Of a stretch of DNA of 64,000 bases, positions 9,869 to 16,874 are shown one piece after another (position 1 is the first letter of the stretch; each line of letters starts with the position of its first letter). The notes under the pieces were generated by a model. That model searched no databases and was not told where the DNA came from. It worked only from the letters and a program-made list of their open reading frames with translations. The translations under genes and the position numbers were made by a program. The stretch comes from Peptostreptococcus anaerobius VPI 4330 = DSM 2949. Lineage in GTDB: Bacteria; Bacillota; Clostridia; Peptostreptococcales; Peptostreptococcaceae. The stretch lies in NCBI RefSeq assembly GCF_000381525.1, contig NZ_KB906612.1:1-64000 (forward strand), in the 5' to 3' direction.

Positions 9869-10645
9869 ATGGATAGGTTTTTTGTAGATAGGGAAAATAT
9901 TGACACACAAGCTAGGAACCTAGTCATATTGGGTGATGATGTAAAGCATATATCCAAGGTGCTAAGGTATAGTGTTGGCGATGAACTAGAAGTGTGTGAT
10001 GGTCAAAACAAGGAGTATATCTGTAGGATTGATTCTATGGATAAGACTGAGATAGGATTGTCGATAATTGAAGAAAAAGATGTAGATAGGGAGAGCCCTA
10101 TAAGGATCAAGTTATACCAAGGCCTTCCAAAGTCTACAAAAATGGAGATAATACTACAGAAATTGACTGAGTGTGGTGTAGCTGAAATTATACTTGTAAA
10201 TACTGCTAGGTCTGTTGTGAATATAGATGATAAAAAATCAGAAAAGAAGCTGGACAGGTGGCAGAGGATAGTATACGAAGCAGCCAAACAGTCAAAGAGG
10301 GGTATAATACCAGACTTAAAGGGTATATATTCATTTAAAGAGGCCCTTGGGGATATGGAGATCAACGACATAAATATAATGCCCTATGAAGAGGAAGGTT
10401 CTTTGGGTATCAAAGAGCTGTTAAGGTCTGAGGGCATACAGCAAATAATAAAAGAAAACAAGTCAGCAACTATAGGTATTTTTATAGGGCCAGAGGGTGG
10501 ATTTACTGAAGATGAAAATGCCAAGGTAAAAGAAGCAGGAGGATACTCAGTAAAGATGGGGCCTAGGATATTTAGGACAGAGACAGCCTCAATAGTTGCG
10601 ACTAGTATATGCCTATATGAATTAGGCGATATAGGAGGAATGTAA
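9869..10645 (+). CDS. rsmE: 16S rRNA m3U1498 methyltransferase RsmE
   Basis: RsmE, 258 residues, methylates N3 of U1498 in 16S rRNA. The N-terminal PUA-like domain includes HISKVLRYSVGDELEVCDG. The C-terminal SPOUT knot carries IGPEGGFTEDE and MGPRIFRTETAS, the cofactor-binding signature. Length is normal. The start is ATG at 9869, after AGGAGA. It ends 2 bases before mtaB, so translational coupling is likely. Confidence 0.96.
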   Translation: MDRFFVDRENIDTQARNLVILGDDVKHISKVLRYSVGDELEVCDGQNKEYICRIDSMDKTEIGLSIIEEKDVDRESPIRIKLYQGLPKSTKMEIILQKLTECGVAEIILVNTARSVVNIDDKKSEKKLDRWQRIVYEAAKQSKRGIIPDLKGIYSFKEALGDMEINDINIMPYEEEGSLGIKELLRSEGIQQIIKENKSATIGIFIGPEGGFTEDENAKVKEAGGYSVKMGPRIFRTETASIVATSICLYELGDIGGM

Positions 10646-10647
10646 GT

Positions 10648-11976
10648 TTGAAAAAAGTAGCATTTTATACATTGGGATGCAAGGTCAACCAGTATGAAAC
10701 TGAGGCCATGCTTGAGATGTTTGAAAAAAAGGGCTATACCAATGTAGGAAGTGAAGAGTATGCAGATGTATACGTAATAAATACTTGTACAGTAACGCAT
10801 ATGTCTGATAGAAAGTCTAGACAGTATATAAGAAGGGTCAAAAAGAAGAACCCAAAATCAATAATAGCGGTTGTTGGATGCTACTCACAGGTATCTCCAG
10901 AAGAGATACTTGAGATTGAAGATGTAAATCTTGTCATGGGTACAAACGACAGGCGTACCATAGTCGATAGGATAGAAGAGTTGGATTCAAACTCTAAGCT
11001 TAGTACAGTTGATGATATCATGAAGGTTAGAGAGTTCGAGTCTATTGAAATAAGCCAGAACAACGGCAAGACAAGGGCCTTTATCAAGATTCAGGATGGG
11101 TGTGATAGGTACTGTACCTACTGTATCATACCATATGCAAGGGGTAGGATAAGGTCAAGAAATATAGATGATATCAGAGAAGAGATCACTACACTTGCCA
11201 AGAATGGATATAAGGAAGTTGTATTGACAGGTATACACGTTGCATCCTATGGTAAGGACCTAAAGGAAGATATAGGTATACTAGACGTGATAAAGGCTGT
11301 AAATGATATCGACGGAATTGAGAGGATTAGACTAAGTTCAGTCGAGCCGGTATTATTTACTGATGAATTTATAGATGAGATATGCAAGATAGACAAGTTG
11401 GTACCTCATTTTCACCTTTCTCTTCAGAGTGGGACAGATTCAACCTTAAAGAGGATGAACAGGAGGTATACAGCAGCAGAATACAAGCGCACAGTAGACA
11501 CTCTAAGAGACAGAATTAAAGATGTGATGCTGACTACTGATGTTATTGTAGGATTCCCTGGAGAGACTAATGAGGACTTCTCAGAGACCCTAAGGTTCCT
11601 TAAGGAGATCAAGCTGATGCATATGCACGTATTTAAGTACTCACCTAGAAAGGGAACACCAGCAGCTAGCATGAAAGACCAGGTTGACCCACAGGCCAAG
11701 CAGTTTAGAAGTGATGCCTTACTCAACCTATCTAAGAAGAATTTCAAGGAAAATACTGAGAAATATATAGGCAGACCTCTTAATGTATTATTTGAGGAAG
11801 TAGACAAGGAAGGTTACTATGAGGGCCTATCAGACAACTATATCAGGATCAAGGTTAAATCTGATAAGGATATAAGGGGTCAAATACTAGAGGCCAAGAT
11901 AGTCGATATAAGGGATGATTATTGTATAGGTGAATATTATAATAGGAGGTATGTAACTGTTAAGAATAAATTATAA
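10648..11976 (+). CDS. mtaB: tRNA t6A37 methylthiotransferase MtaB
   Basis: MtaB, 442 residues, is a radical-SAM enzyme that converts t6A37 of tRNA to ms2t6A. The N-terminal methylthiotransferase domain has LGCKVNQYETEAM and further cysteines near residues 50 and 80. The radical-SAM cluster motif is CDRYCTYC. A TRAM RNA-binding domain closes the protein. The start is TTG at 10648, with AGGAGG in the end of rsmE. It is followed after about 75 bases by the YbjQ-type gene that the tnpB element interrupts. Confidence 0.96.
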   Translation: MKKVAFYTLGCKVNQYETEAMLEMFEKKGYTNVGSEEYADVYVINTCTVTHMSDRKSRQYIRRVKKKNPKSIIAVVGCYSQVSPEEILEIEDVNLVMGTNDRRTIVDRIEELDSNSKLSTVDDIMKVREFESIEISQNNGKTRAFIKIQDGCDRYCTYCIIPYARGRIRSRNIDDIREEITTLAKNGYKEVVLTGIHVASYGKDLKEDIGILDVIKAVNDIDGIERIRLSSVEPVLFTDEFIDEICKIDKLVPHFHLSLQSGTDSTLKRMNRRYTAAEYKRTVDTLRDRIKDVMLTTDVIVGFPGETNEDFSETLRFLKEIKLMHMHVFKYSPRKGTPAASMKDQVDPQAKQFRSDALLNLSKKNFKENTEKYIGRPLNVLFEEVDKEGYYEGLSDNYIRIKVKSDKDIRGQILEAKIVDIRDDYCIGEYYNRRYVTVKNKL

Positions 11977-12060
11977 AAAATTATAAAGTATATATCGACT
12001 TTTATAGCTTTTAATGATAGAAGAAAGCATAAACACTATAAGGAGGTTTAATTATGAGTA

Positions 12061-13239
12061 ATGATAAAGTCAATAAAAGTAAGATTGAATCTAAATAATA
12101 AACAACGCACTAAGTTGTTCCAGTATGCTGGATGTGCAAGATTTGCTTACAATTGGGCTATTGCAAGAGAACAAGATAACTATAATCAAGGAAATAAATT
12201 CTTGTCGGATAGTGAATTACGAAAAGAATTTACACAGTTAAAGAAACTACAAGAATATAAATGGCTAAATGAAGTAAGCAATAATGTAACAAAACAAGCA
12301 ATTAAAGATGCCTGTAATACCTACAAGAGATTTTTCAAAGGACAATGCAAATATCCTAAGTTTAAGAGTAAGAAACACTCTACCCCATCTTTTTATCAAG
12401 ATAATATTAAGATTCAGTTTACGGATACTCATGTAAAGGTTGAAAAGTTTTCAATGAGTAAAAAACAGAATAAGCAAAAATTGAATTGGATTAAACTTTG
12501 TGAAAAGGGAAGAATACCAACTGATTGTAAATATGTGAATCCACGTTTTACCTATGACGGGCTATATTGGTATGTGTCAGTTGGAATTGAAGTGGAAGAT
12601 GCTACTACTATTCCATTAAATGATGGTATCGGAATTGATTTAGGTATCAAAGATTTAGCAGTTTGTTCTGATAAAAATACTTATAAAAATATAAATAAAA
12701 CACAAAGAGTAAAGAAGTTAGAAAAAAGAAAACGCAGGTTACAGCGTTGTATATCTAGAAGATATGAGAAAAATAAGAAAGGAGTAAGTTACTGCAAAAC
12801 AAGTAACATTATAAAAAGAGAAAAAGAACTTTTAAAGGTAGCAAAACGATTAACAAATATTCGTCAAAACCACATACATCAAGCAACATCTGAAATCGTA
12901 AAGCGAAAACCAAGTTTTATCTGTATGGAAGATTTGAATGTAAGTGGAATGATGAAGAACAAATATTTATCCAAAGCAGTTTGGCAACAAGGGCTTTATG
13001 AATTTAGAAGACAGATTAAATATAAGTCTGAACTTAATAACATACCAGTAATTATTGCTGATAGGCTTTTTCCAAGTTCTAAATTATGTAGTTGTTGTGG
13101 AAATATTAAAAAAGATTTAAAACTGTCAGATAGAATCTATAAATGCCAATGTGGAAACATCATAGATAGAGATTTTCAAGCAAGTTTAAATCTAAAAATA
13201 TATGGAGAAAATGTTTTAAAGCAACAATCTGTATCATAA
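12061..13239 (+). CDS. tnpB: TnpB, RNA-guided nuclease of IS200/IS605 type
   Basis: TnpB, 392 residues, belongs to the ancestor family of Cas12 nucleases, which cut DNA using a guide RNA from the element's right end. It starts MIKSIKVRLNLNNKQRTKLF, the usual helix-turn-helix start. All catalytic parts are present: RuvC-I Asp in GIGIDLGIKDLAV, RuvC-II Glu in ICMEDLNVSGM, RuvC-III Asp in IIDRDFQASLNLK, and a zinc ribbon CSCC...CQC. The frame is intact, so it is probably active. The start codon lies within the repeat shared with the host gene, 14 bases after the host AGGAGG. A host ATG at 12054 opens a 14-codon ORF that overlaps the tnpB start, which may couple translation. Confidence 0.93.
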   Translation: MIKSIKVRLNLNNKQRTKLFQYAGCARFAYNWAIAREQDNYNQGNKFLSDSELRKEFTQLKKLQEYKWLNEVSNNVTKQAIKDACNTYKRFFKGQCKYPKFKSKKHSTPSFYQDNIKIQFTDTHVKVEKFSMSKKQNKQKLNWIKLCEKGRIPTDCKYVNPRFTYDGLYWYVSVGIEVEDATTIPLNDGIGIDLGIKDLAVCSDKNTYKNINKTQRVKKLEKRKRRLQRCISRRYEKNKKGVSYCKTSNIIKREKELLKVAKRLTNIRQNHIHQATSEIVKRKPSFICMEDLNVSGMMKNKYLSKAVWQQGLYEFRRQIKYKSELNNIPVIIADRLFPSSKLCSCCGNIKKDLKLSDRIYKCQCGNIIDRDFQASLNLKIYGENVLKQQSVS

Positions 13240-13407
13240 CACCTTCAAGTTATTACAGATATGTACCGAGCGTTAATCGGGAATTTACGTCTATGGAGAG
13301 TACAAGAACTTGTGAGTAGTATCTGGATTTGTTCAGTATGAAAGCATGCTCGATGAAGTAGGAATGAAACATAAAAGTTTATAACTTTTTATAAGTTTTC
13401 AGTAACG
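13240..13407 (+). ncRNA. probable omega-RNA scaffold / element right end
   Basis: About 170 bases lie between the tnpB stop and the host junction without any frame. They contain GC-richer segments (around CCGAGCGTTAATCGGGAA and GAAAGCATGCTCGATGAAG) and a subterminal hairpin of AAAAGTTTATAACTTTT type just before the junction. In IS605-type elements this stretch, usually with the end of tnpB, is the TnpB guide RNA scaffold, and the guide is the flanking DNA that follows. Exact ends cannot be set from sequence alone. Confidence 0.55.
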
Positions 13408-13415
13408 GTAATGAT

Positions 13416-13736
13416 ATGATAGTTACTACGACAGGAAATATAGAAGGCAGAGAAATTGACCAGTATAAGGGCATTGTATTTGGAGAAGTGATATCAGGTG
13501 TTAACTTTTTGCTAGATATAGGAGCAGGCCTTAGAAATATCTTTGGAGGACGCAGCCAGGGCTATGAGGGCAAGCTAAAAGAAGCTAGGGAAGAAGCCAT
13601 AGCAGAGATGGAGCAAAGGGCGGCAAGTATAGGTGCTCACGCTGTAATCGGTATGAAGATGGACTATGAAATACTAGGTGCAGACAATGGTATGTTGATG
13701 GTGACATGTTCAGGTACTGCAGTTACACTTAGATAG
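13416..13736 (+). CDS. YbjQ family heavy-metal-binding-like protein, start displaced by the tnpB element
   Basis: Small soluble protein of 106 residues starting [20 protein letters not shown], the YbjQ/UPF0145 family pattern; members form ring oligomers and the role is unknown. It ends [20 protein letters not shown]...GTAVTLR as expected. The original start seems to have been ATG at 12054 (MSND before MIVTTT), now cut off by the insertion together with its AAGGAGG. The remaining ATG at 13416 has no Shine-Dalgarno sequence, so expression is probably low unless something in the element provides it. The body of the gene is intact. Confidence 0.8.
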   Translation: MIVTTTGNIEGREIDQYKGIVFGEVISGVNFLLDIGAGLRNIFGGRSQGYEGKLKEAREEAIAEMEQRAASIGAHAVIGMKMDYEILGADNGMLMVTCSGTAVTLR

Positions 13737-13768
13737 TAATTAATAATAAATATATGGAGATGATAAAT

Positions 13769-14113
13769 ATGGATTGTATTTTTTGTAAACTAGCTAATGG
13801 AGAAATACCTACAAACATGGTATATGAAGATGATAGGGTGGCGGCTTTTAGGGATATGGCACCAGTTACACCACAGCATATATTAGTGGTACCAAAGGCC
13901 CACTATGCCAGTCTTGAAGACATTCCAATGGATGAGATGGATATAATTGCAGATATTCATAGGGCGATAAGAAAGATTGCAGACCAAGAAGGATTTGCCA
14001 AGGATGGTTATAGGATAATAAATAACTGTGGCAAGGATGGCGGCCAGGAAGTGCCTCATATCCACTACCACCTACTAGCAGGCAAGCCACTTACAAGACT
14101 AGTGACAGATTAA
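13769..14113 (+). CDS. HIT family protein (HinT-like nucleotide hydrolase)
   Basis: Histidine-triad protein of 114 residues, an HinT-like purine nucleoside phosphoramidase. It starts MDCIFCKLANGEIPTNMVYE and ends with the triad PHIHYHLLAGK, preceded by NCGKDGGQEVPH. I chose the ATG at 13769 over the in-frame one at 13754 because GGAG lies 9 bases upstream of it and the family begins at this residue. It sits between the YbjQ gene and rpsU, the same neighbourhood as in related clostridia. Confidence 0.92.
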   Translation: MDCIFCKLANGEIPTNMVYEDDRVAAFRDMAPVTPQHILVVPKAHYASLEDIPMDEMDIIADIHRAIRKIADQEGFAKDGYRIINNCGKDGGQEVPHIHYHLLAGKPLTRLVTD

Positions 14114-14149
14114 TTAAGAGATTTAATTAATAAATATACTCAAAAAGTC

Positions 14150-14178
14150 TTGAAAAAATAAAGGCTTTAGATTATAAT
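14150..14178 (+). promoter_or_regulatory. sigma-A-type promoter of rpsU-yqeY
   Basis: TTGAAA (14150-14155) and TATAAT (14173-14178) are exactly 17 bases apart. The predicted start is near 14185, giving a leader of about 50 bases before the S21 ribosome binding site. Confidence 0.8.
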
Positions 14179-14235
14179 ATTATGGTGCAAGTCTATATGA
14201 CATGCAAATCGCTAAATTGTAGGGAGGTGAAACAG

Positions 14236-14415
14236 ATGTCAGAAGTAAGAGTAAGAGAAAATGAATCATTAGATAGTGCGCTTAGAAGATTTAAGAGACA
14301 GTGTGCTATGTCTGGCATAATGTCAGAAGTAAGAAAAAGAGAACACTATGACAAGCCAAGTGTTAAGCGTAAGAAAAAAGCAGAAGCTGCTAGAAGAAAA
14401 AACGCTAAAAGATAG
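14236..14415 (+). CDS. rpsU: 30S ribosomal protein S21
   Basis: S21, 59 residues, is a basic protein of the small subunit near the anti-Shine-Dalgarno sequence. It begins [20 protein letters not shown] and ends in a lysine/arginine-rich tail ([16 protein letters not shown]). The ATG at 14236 is set by GGGAGGTGA a few bases upstream. A longer in-frame reading from 14182 would add 18 unrelated residues and is rejected. It is followed after 23 bases by yqeY. Confidence 0.97.
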   Translation: MSEVRVRENESLDSALRRFKRQCAMSGIMSEVRKREHYDKPSVKRKKKAEAARRKNAKR

Positions 14416-14438
14416 TTTTTAAGAAGAGGTGAAGGGGG

Positions 14439-14879
14439 ATGTCCCTTAAAGAAAAGTTACAAGAAGACCTAAAGTCTTCAATGAAAAACAAGGACACAAT
14501 CAGAAAGTCAGTTATAACATTAGTTAGAGCTGCGATCAAGCAAATCGAAGTCGACCAGAGAGTAGAATTGGATGACGTTGCTGTTATGGATATTATATCC
14601 AAGCAATTGAAGCAGAGAAATGATTCTCTAGCAGAATTTGAAAAGGCTGGAAGAGAAGATTTGATTGAAGAAACAAAATCTGAAATACAAGTTTTGAAAG
14701 AATACCTACCTCAACAATTAAGCGAAGAAGAACTTGAAAAAATTGTAATCGAGACTATAGCTGAAGTTGGTGCTACATCAATGAAGGATATGGGCAAGAT
14801 TATGGCTATCATAAAGCCTAAAACTGCCGGACGTGCAGATGGAAGAAAAATAAACGAACTTGTTAAGAAGAATTTGTAA
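14439..14879 (+). CDS. yqeY: GatB/YqeY domain protein
   Basis: Soluble protein of 146 residues of the YqeY family, related to the tail domain of GatB in tRNA-dependent amidotransferases; function unproven. It has the family start MSLKEKLQEDLKSSMKNKD and the conserved KEYLPQQLSEEELEKIV and GRADGRKINELVKKNL. GAGGTGAAGGGGG lies directly upstream. It is co-transcribed with rpsU, a very common pairing, and closed by a strong terminator. Confidence 0.93.
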   Translation: MSLKEKLQEDLKSSMKNKDTIRKSVITLVRAAIKQIEVDQRVELDDVAVMDIISKQLKQRNDSLAEFEKAGREDLIEETKSEIQVLKEYLPQQLSEEELEKIVIETIAEVGATSMKDMGKIMAIIKPKTAGRADGRKINELVKKNL

Positions 14880-14885
14880 AATAGG

Positions 14886-14929
14886 ATACCCTAAGAGTGT
14901 TGAATACCAATGCTCTTAGGGTATTTTTG
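14886..14929 (+). terminator. intrinsic terminator after yqeY
   Basis: ATACCCTAAGAG (14886-14897) pairs with CTCTTAGGGTAT (14913-14924) in a perfect 12-bp stem followed by TTTTT. It marks the right boundary of the conserved block and the start of the accessory island. Confidence 0.92.
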
Positions 14930-14999
14930 TGTCAATCCAATGATTTCTCCAAACTTTTAATCATAGTAAATTACCTACCTTAAAATATATAAAATTTAA

Positions 15000-15395
15000 T
15001 TATAGGATAACTTTTTTAGATACTATATCTCTCAATATAACTCTTAAACCACCTTTACTTATGCTTCCTTCTGCAATAGATACAACAACGTCTTCCATAG
15101 CCACTATGAAGTCATCAACTACTGAATCGTAACCATTAATATTAAGGAATAAGACTCCACAGGCTATAGAGCTTCTTTTGTTGGCGTCATTGAAGGCATG
15201 ATTCATAACCAGACTAAAAACTATATGTGTCAACTTGTCTATCATAGTAGGGTAGTAGTCGTCATTCTTAACATGTTCAACAATGCTACTTATTAACCCA
15301 GCATTGTTTATACCTGAAAACCCACCTGTTTTTTGTAAGATGATGTCATGCGTAGTCATAATATCATCAAATGTAAGATATTTTATTTCATTCAT
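15000..15395 (-). CDS. doc: Doc/Fic-family toxin (death-on-curing)
   Basis: Protein of 131 residues with the Doc-type Fic motif HAFNDANKRSSI, where the histidine, Asp, Asn, Lys and Arg of the active site are all present. The N-terminus YLTFDDIMTTHDIILQKTGG and the GLISSIVEH segment match the Doc family. P1 Doc phosphorylates EF-Tu and stops translation. Here Doc is preceded on the same strand by a 48-residue gene whose stop lies 1 base before the Doc start, the order and coupling of a type II toxin-antitoxin pair. The frame is complete, so the toxin may work. Confidence 0.88.
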   Translation of the reverse strand: MNEIKYLTFDDIMTTHDIILQKTGGFSGINNAGLISSIVEHVKNDDYYPTMIDKLTHIVFSLVMNHAFNDANKRSSIACGVLFLNINGYDSVVDDFIVAMEDVVVSIAEGSISKGGLRVILRDIVSKKVIL

Positions 15396-15396
15396 T

Positions 15397-15543
15397 TTAC
15401 TTATCCTTTAGTCTCTTAAATACTTCTATATGCTTGTCAATTTGGTTCTCTAGTTTTTTGTAATTTTCTTGCTTGTCATATGTGGTTTGTTTCGCATTGT
15501 TTTCTGATGCGTTTATTTTGATATTTCTATTTGTGTATTCCAT
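15397..15543 (-). CDS. small probable antitoxin of the Doc pair
   Basis: A 48-residue frame begins MEYTNRNIKINASENNAKQT and ends in a charged helix (NQIDKHIEVFKRLKDK). AGGAGG lies about 5 bases upstream of the ATG at 15543, and its TAA is 1 base from the Doc ATG, so the two are translated together. It has no recognisable Phd DNA-binding fold and is shorter than Phd (about 73 residues). The helical C-terminus could act like the Phd tail that blocks the Fic site. Function is inferred only from position. Confidence 0.65.
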   Translation of the reverse strand: MEYTNRNIKINASENNAKQTTYDKQENYKKLENQIDKHIEVFKRLKDK

Positions 15544-15553
15544 AATTTACCTC

Positions 15554-15703
15554 CTAAACATTACCATTTATGTTGTCATATTCTGTCTTTACTAGGATTA
15601 TATCACCATCTTTATACATTGACTACATACTGTCACCAGTAACTAGGGTAGCCATGTCATGCGGGTGTAGGTCAATCCTATCTGTATAATATATGCAACT
15701 GGG
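15554..15703 (-). pseudogene. relic of an S24-peptidase (LexA/CI-type) repressor
   Basis: On the minus strand one frame reads IDLHPHDMATLVTGDSM, then TAG, then SMYKDGDIILVKTEYDNING, then NV and a second TAG. VTGDSM followed by YKDGDIILV is the signature of the self-cleaving domain of phage repressors, with the nucleophilic Ser in GDSM. The stop directly after GDSM and the missing DNA-binding and C-terminal parts show it is dead. It lies immediately upstream of the antitoxin-doc pair on the same strand and suggests a decayed prophage. Confidence 0.7.
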
Positions 15704-15765
15704 AAAAAAATCAATATATATTTATGAAAAACAAAAATAAATGGGGAAAAAATTCAATATGGGGG

Positions 15766-15794
15766 CTTTTAATGGAATTTAATTCCATTAAAAG
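15766..15794. repeat. 29-base perfect palindrome
   Basis: CTTTTAATGGAATT (15766-15779) is the exact reverse complement of AATTCCATTAAAAG (15781-15794), with one central base. No T run follows on either strand, so it is not a standard terminator; it could be an operator or a recombination or replication site. The surrounding 15704-15872 stretch shows no gene. Confidence 0.7.
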
Positions 15795-15872
15795 AACAAA
15801 CAACCCAGCGAGTTAAGAGAAAGAGAGGTTTATATAAAATCAGATATGGAGTTAACACAACTTTTCAAATAA

Positions 15873-15956
15873 AGCAGTAAAGTTCCCGGAAAGCTTGAGG
15901 ACTTTCAGAATATAAAGTATAATGAACCTAGAAGTAAGAGGGTATTTTCTAGATGA
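15873..15956 (+). pseudogene. fragment resembling a toxin or phage head-protein tail
   Basis: An open stretch between two stops, with no start codon, reads SSKVPGKLEDFQNIKYNEPR and ends VFSR. The pattern VPxxxxxFQxxKYN returns in the fragment at 16681 (VPKSFDKYQKMKHN), and from memory resembles the C-terminal ends of phage minor-head or polymorphic-toxin proteins in clostridia. It lies just before a broken copy of the small gene at 16410. It is probably a leftover tail of a swapped toxin module. Confidence 0.4.
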
Positions 15957-15974
15957 TTTCAAGTAGGTGATACA

Positions 15975-16046
15975 ATGGATAATCAAAAATAGTGTATAAG
16001 ATACTGGCTGGCATTGAAGCATCTATGGATAGTCATGTATTTGATG
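15975..16046 (+). pseudogene. broken copy of the immunity-like gene at 16410
   Basis: From the ATG at 15975 about 72 bases match the start of the gene at 16410 closely (shared GTATTTGATG, GAAGCATCTATGGATAGTC and AATAGTGTA). One base is missing near codon 4, which shifts the frame to an early TAG, and the similarity stops after GTATTTGATG. It is the dead copy of a tandem duplication. Confidence 0.75.
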
Positions 16047-16116
16047 CAGGGCATAAAACAAACATAAAGATTATAGTGGCTAATAGAAATAAACCGAGAA
16101 AGGATTGGAACGAAAT

Positions 16117-16410
16117 ATGATCAATCAACTCATAAATTTTATAGAAAAGTATTTAAATAATGAACCTGTAGATACTCCAGAAGGCTATGAAGATATTCAC
16201 GTAGATAAAGAACAGACCGAGGGAAACTATTACTTTTATTATTTCTTAGAGGATTTTATAGGTTCTGAAAAAGGCGAATTAACCACAGAAGTTGATGACA
16301 TTGTAGAACATATATTTGATATAGCCATAGAAATGGAACCAATGTTGGATACTACAGATATGGATATTAGGCTTAGTATGTACTATGAAAGATTAAAAGA
16401 GATGGTATAA
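16117..16410 (+). CDS. small acidic protein, immunity-like family B, copy 1
   Basis: Unrecognised acidic protein of 97 residues, starting MINQLINFIEKYLNNEPVDT and ending with TTDMDIRLSMYYERLKEMV. Residues 35-60 are aromatic (YYFYYFLEDFIG). The gene at 16875 is a paralogue sharing the start, the PEGYxxI motif, the FLEDxxx segment and the whole C-terminus. The ATG at 16117 is chosen by comparison with that copy; both follow GAAAGGAT by 10-12 bases. The stop overlaps the start of the next gene by one base. Size, acidity and setting resemble immunity proteins of polymorphic toxins, which is an inference. Confidence 0.6.
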   Translation: MINQLINFIEKYLNNEPVDTPEGYEDIHVDKEQTEGNYYFYYFLEDFIGSEKGELTTEVDDIVEHIFDIAIEMEPMLDTTDMDIRLSMYYERLKEMV

Positions 16411-16646
16411 TGGATAACCTTAAAATAGTGTACAAGATACAGGTTGGAATTGAAGCATCTATGGATAGTCCTGTATTTGATGGTACATTCCTAGAAGCTT
16501 TAAAAATCAGTGAAGAAAGAAGAAATAGGATACTTCAATCAATGATTGATAATATGAACGCAAAATCCTTTTTCTACAAGAAAGGAGTAACTGATATTGA
16601 TGCAGTTTATGTTGACTCAGATATAGAATTGACACAGTTTTTTTAA
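16410..16646 (+). CDS. small protein, immunity-like family A
   Basis: Unrecognised protein of 78 residues, MDNLKIVYKIQVGIEASMDS onward, ending VYVDSDIELTQFF. Its ATG overlaps the stop of the preceding gene (TAATG), so the two are translationally coupled. A frameshifted copy of its first 72 bases lies at 15975. A terminator-like hairpin follows directly. There is no signal peptide or membrane segment. A role beside the family B protein is likely, but its nature is unknown. Confidence 0.6.
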   Translation: MDNLKIVYKIQVGIEASMDSPVFDGTFLEALKISEERRNRILQSMIDNMNAKSFFYKKGVTDIDAVYVDSDIELTQFF

Positions 16647-16648
16647 AA

Positions 16649-16680
16649 AAGCACTTTAACAGAGGTTTGGGGGCTTTTTT
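16649..16680 (+). terminator. terminator-like repeat unit 1
   Basis: AAGCACTTTAACAGAGG, then GTTTGGGGGC and a run of T: a short stem of AAGC with GCTT around a 20-base loop. The same block recurs after the second family B gene at 17158, where the stem is better (AAGCAC with GTGCTT). Confidence 0.5.
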
Positions 16681-16857
16681 AGTCCAGTAGAAAAAGCTTG
16701 GAAAAATAGACACAGCGATAAGAGAAAGTTTGAAAAGTACAAAAACGCAGGTGTACAAGTACCAAAATCATTTGATAAGTATCAGAAAATGAAGCATAAT
16801 GATGACAATGGATATTGGAGAGTAAACAACCAGTATAGGAGTTTTAATACTATTTAA
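16681..16857 (+). pseudogene. 58-residue toxin-tail-like fragment without a start
   Basis: This is an open frame with no start codon back to a stop at 16657. It reads SPVEKAWKNRHSDKRKFEKY and later VQVPKSFDKYQKMKHN before ending NNQYRSFNTI. It is basic and looks like the C-terminal end of a larger protein, possibly a polymorphic toxin or phage head protein tail. It ends 17 bases before the second family B gene, the usual order of toxin tail then immunity gene. The absence of its N-terminal part suggests a silent cassette left by recombination. Confidence 0.5.
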
Positions 16858-16874
16858 GAAAGGATGGATTGAAT

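Larger units (their letters stand above)
12058..13416 (+). mobile_element. IS200/IS605-type tnpB-only element inserted at a gene start
   Basis: A compact element consisting of tnpB and a structured right end sits inside the first codons of a YbjQ-family gene. The nine bases GTAATGATA occur at both junctions (12058-12066 and 13408-13416). Removing one copy plus the interior restores an in-frame gene start, ATG AGT AAT GAT ATG ATA GTT, behind AAGGAGG. There is no tnpA, so movement would need a transposase supplied elsewhere. The right end has the long non-coding, hairpin-rich tail typical of the family. IS200/IS605 elements normally make no target duplication, so the 9-base repeat is unusual. 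Confidence 0.8.

Noticed and set aside
11977-12060. Group I intron in front of tnpB (IStron)
   Set aside because: C. difficile carries such chimeras, but only about 80 bases separate mtaB from tnpB, far too short for an intron core.
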